From positions 1,922,001 through 1,986,000 of the forward strand of contig NW_008805070.1 in NCBI RefSeq assembly GCF_000004825.1: a stretch of 64,000 nt of DNA, written 5' to 3'. The stretch comes from Heterostelium album PN500. Taxonomy: Eukaryota > Evosea > Eumycetozoa > Acytosteliales > Acytosteliaceae. The notes beneath the pieces are model-generated. The model ran no database searches. It saw only the letters and a list, made by a program, of their open reading frames with translations, and was not told the origin of the DNA. A program made the position numbers and the translations under genes. Positions 56,576 through 64,000 of the stretch are shown piece by piece. Every line of letters begins with the position of its first letter. Positions within the stretch are counted from its first letter, which is position 1.

Positions 56576-59500
56576 ATGTCAAACAATAACAATACACCAA
56601 CATCAGCATCGACTTCATCTACTTCCTCTTCACCATCAAACACTACACCACTTGCAAACTCTACTCTATCTCCATCGGCATCAACTCTATTCGATCCGAA
56701 TGTATCTGCAGAACATATTATCATTTCATGTAACTAAAAACAATCATAACAATCATAATAATAATAACAACAATATTGAATCAAACAACTAAATAACTAA
56801 CAACATATCATATCATATCATTCAATTTTTAGATCAAGATGATTTCGGTGTTTGGAAATATTTGGAACCAGAGTTGAAATCACATCTACCTCTGAAGAAT
56901 ATCAGTTGGAAGACAAAGACAGGACACACAAAGATTGTAGAGTATATGCCAGTGGATATCGTCAGTCACGACGATGAACGACTGCGCAATCAGACATTTG
57001 AATTTGCCAATCTCTATCGCAAACCCTATCTCTATTTGTACTTGGTGCACTGCGACGACACCGACACCTACAAGAATGTCACGAAACCAAAGATACGCCA
57101 GTGGGTTACCAACATGGCGGACCGCCAGCAGGAATGGCTGATCGTTTACATACAGCTCGGTCAGAAGCGATTGTCAGAGACATTCGCGAAACTCTCGCGA
57201 ACCGTCTACGATAAGATAAAGAACGATTTCAATGTGCGTAAAGACCGTTGCTGTCAGCTGCGATTCCTCGACGATTCGAATCAGCGCAACGACGAGCTCT
57301 GGGACGACCTGCTCTTCAAGCTGAAAGAGGGAATCATCTCGAGTGCCGAACAATACTTGACGCTCTACGAAGAGGAGATCCGAAAGAGTGACGCCAAGCG
57401 AACCAGTCTCGGTTGGAACTACCTCGGATTCTTCTTTCTAAAGGAGAGTCTCGCTCTGATATACGAGCGTGCATTACTCTACGAAGATGCGCTACTACAA
57501 TACATAGAACTAGAGGTACTCTTCCAGGAGAATAAATCACAATTTGAAAAGGTTTCAGCTGCTAATGCTGCATCGGCGACGACGACGACGACGGCGACTT
57601 CGCCAACTTTGCCAGCTGGCGGAACTGCCACTACCACCGCCGCGGCAACGACAACAACTCCACACAATATGATTAATAATGATGGTGTCAATTTGTTTGA
57701 TTCAACTACGAGAAGACACTATCGTGAGTTAATCTATCAGAAAAAGATAAGTCTATTTGATTTCAAACATTATCTCTTTGTTTGTCAGTCAAAGCTACTC
57801 TTTCTTTTGAACAGACCAATTGAAGTAGCCAACAAAGCGACATCATTCATTACCTCTGTCGGACACATCATTGCCAAGAATGAAAAGTCATTCTCTGTCT
57901 ATTTCCGTGAAGCATGGACCATTGCTGTCTCCCTTGAAATTGTAAAAGCATGTCAAAATGCATTTGAAAAACTTACTGCCAATCCACAGCAACAAGCAGC
58001 ATCATCATCGCTAACATCATCACAACAACAACAACAACAACAACCAAATAATAATAATAATAGCAATAGTAATAATAATAAGATTACTAAACAAATTACA
58101 CCACCACTTGCAAGATTCTTAAATGCTTGGAATGGTGTTGGAAGTTTGGTTACCGGTGGAAGTCTTGGTAATACTCCGGTGACTGGAAACTCTCCGGTTT
58201 CGGGCAATGTCACTTCTACTCTGACAGGATCGGCTAGTTCAAATTCGCTGGCAGTTGGTTCATCAACACCACAGACACCAAGTGGAACGGGTGGTGGTCG
58301 TCTCACCTCCTCACAATCTCTAACCAGTGTACAGTCAATGCAGCTACAATCAACCAATTGGATGAGAACCAATAGTCTATCATTGGCAAGTGGTGATCTA
58401 GATGGTAAATTCGATCGTCAAGATCGTGAATCTCTCGACTTCCTACTTGCAGACCTATTGTTTGGTGCTGGTCAAATGTTAGAAACATTAGCAATTAAAT
58501 TAGATCTAATTGCAAAAGATGATTTAGATTATACTATTAATAATAATAATAATAACAATAATAATATAAATAATAATAATAATAATGACAATAATAATAG
58601 TAATAATTTAACATCACCAACAATTACAATAACAACTACAACAGAAACAACAACAACAACAACACCACAGATTATTATACCATTCTATAAATATGCAGAA
58701 TTAATATTTTCAAATGAATATAAACAACAAGAACAACAATTACAATCACCAATAATAGCAGTATCACCAACAACAACAACAACCATAGCAACAGTATCAC
58801 CTGGTACTTCACCAACTAAATCATCTGTACTTAGTAATAGCAATGAGAAGAAGAATAATAGCATTCCAACAACAACACTATTTACATATCCACCATTACA
58901 AGTTGCATTTCAATCAACTAAACAATTTAAACAACTTTATATTGTAAGTAGTATAAAAATAGATATATATACAAAATAGATCTATTTTAGAAAACTAACA
59001 TTTTTAATATTATTATTATAAAATTTAGAATGTAATGTCACAAGCAGATTCACTTTATATACAAACAAACAGAACAAGATCACATCATAGAGTGACCTAT
59101 GCTGTTGGTAAGATGTATTTGTAAGTTAGTTAATCCCAAACAAAAAAACTATTATTATTATTATTGAACTATATTAAAAAACTAACAAAATAATTTTATT
59201 ATTAGTAAACTTGGAGATTTCTCAGATGCAGCTGGATTCTTTAAGAGTATAGTTAATCTTTATTCAAGAGAGTCATGGAATTTGATAGAATATTCAATTA
59301 AAACAAAACTTTCATTCTGTCAAAAGAGATTGAACGATCTAACAGAGTATATTACAACATGCATTAGTCTACTATCACCTGGTATCTTAAAGACAGAAGA
59401 AGAGAAATCTTATTACCTCAATGAGATATTAAATATATCAAAGAACAATCAATTAAATAGTATGTTATAACTATTTAATTATTAATATTATGTGTTAAAA

Positions 59501-61452
59501 GTAATTACTAACAATCAAAACTTAACCACCTTACTTATTACTTTGTTTTATTTCTCAGTTGCTGTACCAATGCATCCTTTGTTTAAAGTGAAAATAATGA
59601 CTGGTGCATTGGAATGTAGATTCTTGGATACTATTACTATAGATGTAAAGGTAAAGAGTAACTTGTTTACCTCGATCGTTGCAAGACATGCTGCTATCAA
59701 CTTTATAAGGCTGAATTCAACCAGTGAGAAGTTGATATTCAACTTGACGGATTTCACTATTCACCCTGGTGTCAACCACTATCGATTCTCGACACTCGGC
59801 ACAACGAAAGCATCGTTTGTCAAAGATTCCATTTGGATACAGTTTGGAAATGTTGCGTTTGGCCAGTCGCTCAAAGACAGCGACGGTCGACCAAGTGAGA
59901 TAAAAGTGATAGAGACACAATCCACTATCAAACTAGAGTCGTTCGCCACCAGTCCGCTACTGCTATCGTGCATCCAGTACATTGGAATCAAGTTGAACAC
60001 TCACTCTGACTCGATCGAGATGGGAACACTCGGATTCCACTCGCCGACCGGTGTAACCATCATTCAGACACCGACCTATCACGTCATCAGCAGGAAGCGT
60101 GACGGCACTGTCACGACTCTGCAGATGCCGTTGGTCAACGAGAAGATCAACCTTCAGCACATCGATACCGAGGAGCAACTGGAGCTCTACTTGCCGGTGA
60201 TGGCAATCAATCGTGATCCTTGCTCACATCAGATCACCGTCGATCTGAATCATCAGAAACAAACGAAAGAAGCGTATTCATCGTCGTTGGTATCGACAAC
60301 ACTCTTTATCAATCCTTTCACCATTGAAGAACTGGTGATTCCTGTAAAAGACCGATTGTTCTTGAAGATCATAATGCAATGTGCATCTTCCACACCACTT
60401 GTAATACACGATTACTCACTGAACGGATTCGATCAGCAATACACTGAACCAACAGATGCAAATACACCAAGAAAACATCGATTCTATCTCATCAAAGACT
60501 ATAATGATTCACTAAAGAATATGACACTCTATCCAGGTCATACTCTTTCATTAATCTTTGAAGTCAACAAATATGATCAACCATCCATTCAACAAGATCA
60601 AAATAATAATAATCATAATAATAATAATAATAACAATCAATTAGGTAAGTTAATTTTAATTTAATACGCTCGTTTATCACACACACATATTTATTGTATA
60701 CTAATTAATAACTTACTTTTATTCAGATGATAATGATATAAATAACAAGGGTGTACAATTATGTATAAAATATATTAATAAACTGCAAGATACAGATAGT
60801 TTGGTAAGAGAATGTAAACCATTGTGGAAAGATCTTGTAGAATTCCATTGGCCAATTACAATCAACTGTCCAGATAAACACTATCAAATAGAAACGATCA
60901 TTCCCACTACCACATCAACAGTTGGCTCAATCATTCCATTTGAATTTATTATTACAAATCTACAGAAACAACAACAACAACAACAACAATCGAATGAAAA
61001 CGATACATCTCTAACCTATTTAATTGAATATGATCCAACCTATTGGACACTATCAGGTAGGAACAAATTCACTTTTAAATTAAATGTAAGTAAACTTTTA
61101 AAACAACTATAGTAATGATATTGATATATAAATAACTAATATTATTTCTATTTATTAGAATGGTCAAGATATTAAATTTAAATGTAATTTAATACCTGTT
61201 GCAGCAGGATCACCATCAATACCGACTATCACTCTTGTTGGAATCAATTCATCGAGTATCACTCATAAGAAACCAACTTCTGGTCAAATCTATATCTATC
61301 CACTCTCCAAGTTTAATTCGTCATGCAGTGAACAATCGTTGGCTCCATTGCCAACCGCCAACGTAACATCACCTACAACCACCAAAGGAGGATCCTCTAC
61401 AAAATCAACAACAACTACTTTAACTACAAAACAACCATCTATCCTTAAATAA
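56576..61452 (+). CDS. trappc10: TRAPP II complex subunit TRAPPC10/Trs130
   Basis: TRAPPC10 is a large scaffold subunit of TRAPP II, the exchange factor acting on Rab11/Ypt31-type and Rab1 GTPases at the Golgi and endosomes. Seven exons (56576-56729, 56833-58943, 59029-59120, 59206-59459, 59559-60644, 60727-61085, 61159-61452) join in phase to 1449 residues. The N-terminal core has LKNISWKTKTGHTKIVEYMP, WLIVYIQ and TVYDKIKNDFNVRKDRCCQL. LGWNYLGFFFLKESLALIYE then follows, with the alpha-solenoid ALLYEDALLQYIELEVLF. C-terminal beta-rich segments follow. Ala/Thr-rich, Gln/Asn-rich and Gly/Ser/Thr-rich inserts lengthen the middle. Exon 2 coding sequence is notably GC-rich over 56900-57500. The length is slightly above the animal protein because of the inserts. 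Confidence 0.92.
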
Positions 61453-61993
61453 CAATAAACAATAATAACAAATCAATAATATTATTTTGATTTACTGATG
61501 ATTAAAAAATTATAAATAATAATATTAACACAACAAGAATCAATAACTAGATGGATGGATTTTAGGAATCTTTTTCTTTATTAAGTAATTACATTTGGTG
61601 ATGTAAACAACCCTTTAAAGGGTTTGGGATTGAGTATCTTTATGTCCAATAAATTAATATTGATATAAATGAAATGAATTGAAATTAATGTGACCATTAT
61701 GATAAGTAAGCATAACATGATCTTATTTGTTTTTCTTCTGGCACAAAGAGTTACCTGCCTGGTAACTTTGAATTCATTTCCCACTTTTTACTGTTTTGGT
61801 TAATCTGAGACCAATTGATCGCCAAGTGATTGGCTGGCTGGTTGGTTGGTTGGAAGTTGAATTGATTTTTGTTGTTGTTTTGTATTGTTGTGTAATTTTG
61901 TTTTGTTTTGTCTTGTTTGTCGTTAATAAATAATAAATGATTGATATATTTGTAGAATAATTAAAAATAAAAGAATGTTGCCAACATTGTTGT
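61453..61993. other. Convergent 3' region, with one possible small ORF
   Basis: Between the TRAPPC10 and Faf1-like 3' ends. A TGGC/TGGT repeat occurs near 61828-61854. A minus-strand 67-codon frame at 61581-61784 is listed separately. Nothing else is seen. Confidence 0.4.
61581..61784 (-). CDS. Possible small single-pass membrane protein
   Basis: 67 codons from an ATG with G at -3. A basic N-terminus (KVTRQVTLCARRKTNK) precedes one hydrophobic helix (MLCLLIIMVTLISIHFIYIN), then a short polar tail (LNPKPFKGLFTSPNVIT). The shape suits a tail-side single-pass protein. It lies 210 bp beyond the stop of the upstream minus-strand gene, so it may simply be 3' UTR sequence. The family is unknown. 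Confidence 0.3.
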   Translation of the reverse strand: MGNEFKVTRQVTLCARRKTNKIMLCLLIIMVTLISIHFIYININLLDIKILNPKPFKGLFTSPNVIT

Positions 61994-62566
61994 TTACTTT
62001 GACTTTCTTCCAGCAGTGTAGACTCTCTTGACATCGGTCTTTGAAAGATAGTGAGTACCATTTGAAAACTTTCCATTTCTCATCTCTAAACCACGATCCT
62101 TCTCATCTTCATCCTTCTTCATTGATGATGGTTTCTTTGGCATTATACCTCCATTTTTCATTGCCTTTTATATTAATTTTTTTTTTAAAAAAACAAACAA
62201 AATTAATAACTTTTTTAAATAATAATAACTAATTAATGTTAATAATATATATTCACTTACCTGTGCAACTAATTCATCATATCTATTCTTTTCTTTTGAC
62301 ATTTTAATCTTTCCAATCTTTAGAGGTACTTTTCTTCTCTCTACCTTTCTGCCTTGTTCAATCAATTTTTGTGTAGCGAATGCTTTCTTGTCTTTTTTTG
62401 CAAACATAGTAGCACCTAGATTCTTTACCTCTTCCATAGACTTTATGAAATACTTCCTTTGTTCTTCACCGACGTGACCTCCCATTCTTGGTGCACCACC
62501 TCTACCACCACCTCTACCTCCTCCTCCACCTCTTCCGCCTCTACTACTACCACCTCTTGAACTCAT
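61994..62566 (-). CDS. Faf1/C1orf131-like (DUF4602) nucleolar protein
   Basis: Two exons (62566-62261, 62164-61994) join in phase to 158 residues. The first 32 residues are an RGG/GRG-rich tract (SSRGGRGGGGGRGGGRGG) typical of RNA-binding nucleolar proteins. The middle is basic and helical. The C-terminus has MRNGKFSNGTHYLSKTDVKR, close to the GKF.NG...LS..DI pattern of yeast Faf1 and human C1orf131, factors of the small-subunit processome. A role in 40S ribosome assembly is inferred from this short match. It may be co-expressed with other ribosome-assembly genes, but nothing in the promoter shows this. Confidence 0.55.
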
Positions 62567-62895
62567 ACTTTTATAAAATAATTTTATAATATAATAATAA
62601 AAAGTAAATAAACTAATATATATATTTACTATTAACTTAGTAATTTAATAAAGTTTCGTTTTATTAAAAAAAAAAATATTAAAAAATTGTTAAAATTTTA
62701 AAAAAACAAAAAAAACGATTGATTGTTTTTTTCTATTTTTTTCAAAAATATTTTTGTTTTAGATTGATAATAACAATAATATAATAAATCATTTATTATT
62801 AATACAGATCTCGATTTAGTAGTAGTTGTTTGTTTTTGTTGCGAATTCCCAAATTTAGATATATTTAATCACAACAATATAGAAATTAATATAAA

Positions 62896-63360
<465 letters not shown>

Positions 63361-64000
63361 GATAAATAAATAATAATAACAACAATAACAACAACAACAA
63401 CAGCAACAATATAGATAATATATATCGATGTTTTGGCTCAGCAAATAACTCATACGACTTGTAAAATGTTTTCATTCAAACTATCAACTTCATTCCACTT
63501 TCACCAACTCACCACCTCACCGCACCTCATCTAATCTCACCTTTAAACTTCTGATGATCAAACTTAACATTAGAATCAATTCAAAATCAATTTTTCCTCT
63601 TCTTTAGCAACAGTCAAACACCAACTTTAATTTAAAGATAACTTATAAAAAACAAAATAATACAACAAATACAGAGAAATACAATCACAAAAAGAAGAAG
63701 TCAAAAAGATAAAACACAACAATACAAAACAAAACCTAACAACTATGAGAAAAAGAATAGAATGATATCAGTCAATCAACCAATATATTCATTCTATCTT
63801 TTTTTTTTCAAATATAAATCGATCGAACGATGATAAATTTAATAAAAATGATAAGATATATAATTTTATCAATCAAATCAATTTATATATTGTTTTATTA
63901 TTATTATTATTATTATTATGCAAATAAAGTTGATTCAAAGATACTTTCATTCGAATGAATACATATCTCTCTTTAACGATCATTTGACGGTAGTTTTTCG
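63361..64000. other. 3' flank of rpb10, no gene seen
   Basis: It begins with an AAC/AAT-rich repeat (63370-63405). C-rich CACC/CCTCA segments (63495-63545) follow, then AT-rich DNA to the window edge. No gene is recognised. Confidence 0.4.

Overview
The window is nuclear DNA of a dictyostelid social amoeba. Introns are short (mostly 70-200 bp), AT-rich and GT..AG. Spacers are very AT-rich with long A and T runs. Proteins carry long Asn, Gln, Ser and Thr homopolymers coded by simple repeats, and the recognisable products are amoebozoan-type. The species is not fixed by the sequence. Exons are less AT-rich than I would expect for Dictyostelium discoideum, which hints at a Cavenderia/Heterostelium-like group (inference). 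I saw no tRNA, rRNA or CRISPR.

Layout, left part (1-26.8 kb): a CM1-motif centrosomal protein cut by the left edge (-); a peroxisomal-type citrate synthase (+); a six-exon Kelch/TKL protein kinase whose phase-matched upstream exons add a signal peptide and a CBM49-like sugar-binding domain across a 945-bp intron (-); an Sds3/BRMS1-like Sin3-complex subunit with a 903-bp first intron (-); mitochondrial GatC (-); a homeodomain protein (+); the 18S rRNA dimethylase Dim1 (+); a winged-helix-like nuclear protein with a 2.46-kb upstream region (-); and a CC2D1/Lgd-like DM14-C2 protein (-).

Middle part (27-41.8 kb): the autophagy PROPPIN Atg18 (+); a TFIIIC 90-kDa-like subunit with WD repeats and zinc finger (-); a small multispanning membrane protein (-); a CUE-domain protein (+); a long-chain polyprenyl diphosphate synthase (+); and an unrecognised protein with 37 TCA codons in a row (+). 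Then comes a decayed stretch (37.8-41.8 kb) with microsatellites, one small unknown gene, an orphan exon and a frameshifted relic of a Ubc12-like NEDD8-conjugating enzyme.

Right part (41.9-64 kb): a very large unknown gene (41869-53693) holds a RuvC-I-like motif reminiscent of TnpB/Fanzor proteins. Its last long exon is interrupted by a whole-looking Ty3/gypsy LTR retrotransposon (47176-53117) with two identical 212-bp LTRs and a 5-bp target duplication, so the insertion is recent. Beyond it lie a decayed DDE (IS5/Harbinger-like) transposase, a small two-exon gene, TRAPPC10/Trs130 (+), a Faf1/C1orf131-like nucleolar protein (-) and RNA polymerase subunit Rpb10 (+).

The genes are mostly unrelated housekeeping units: transcription (Rpb10, TFIIIC, Sds3, homeobox), translation and ribosome assembly (GatC, Dim1, Faf1-like), and membrane traffic and autophagy (TRAPPC10, Atg18, CC2D1, CUE). 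The accessory interest lies at 37.8-55.3 kb, where relics, repeats, the large unknown gene and the fresh retrotransposon cluster. Exon joins given below were checked by reading phase only; no transcript data were available.
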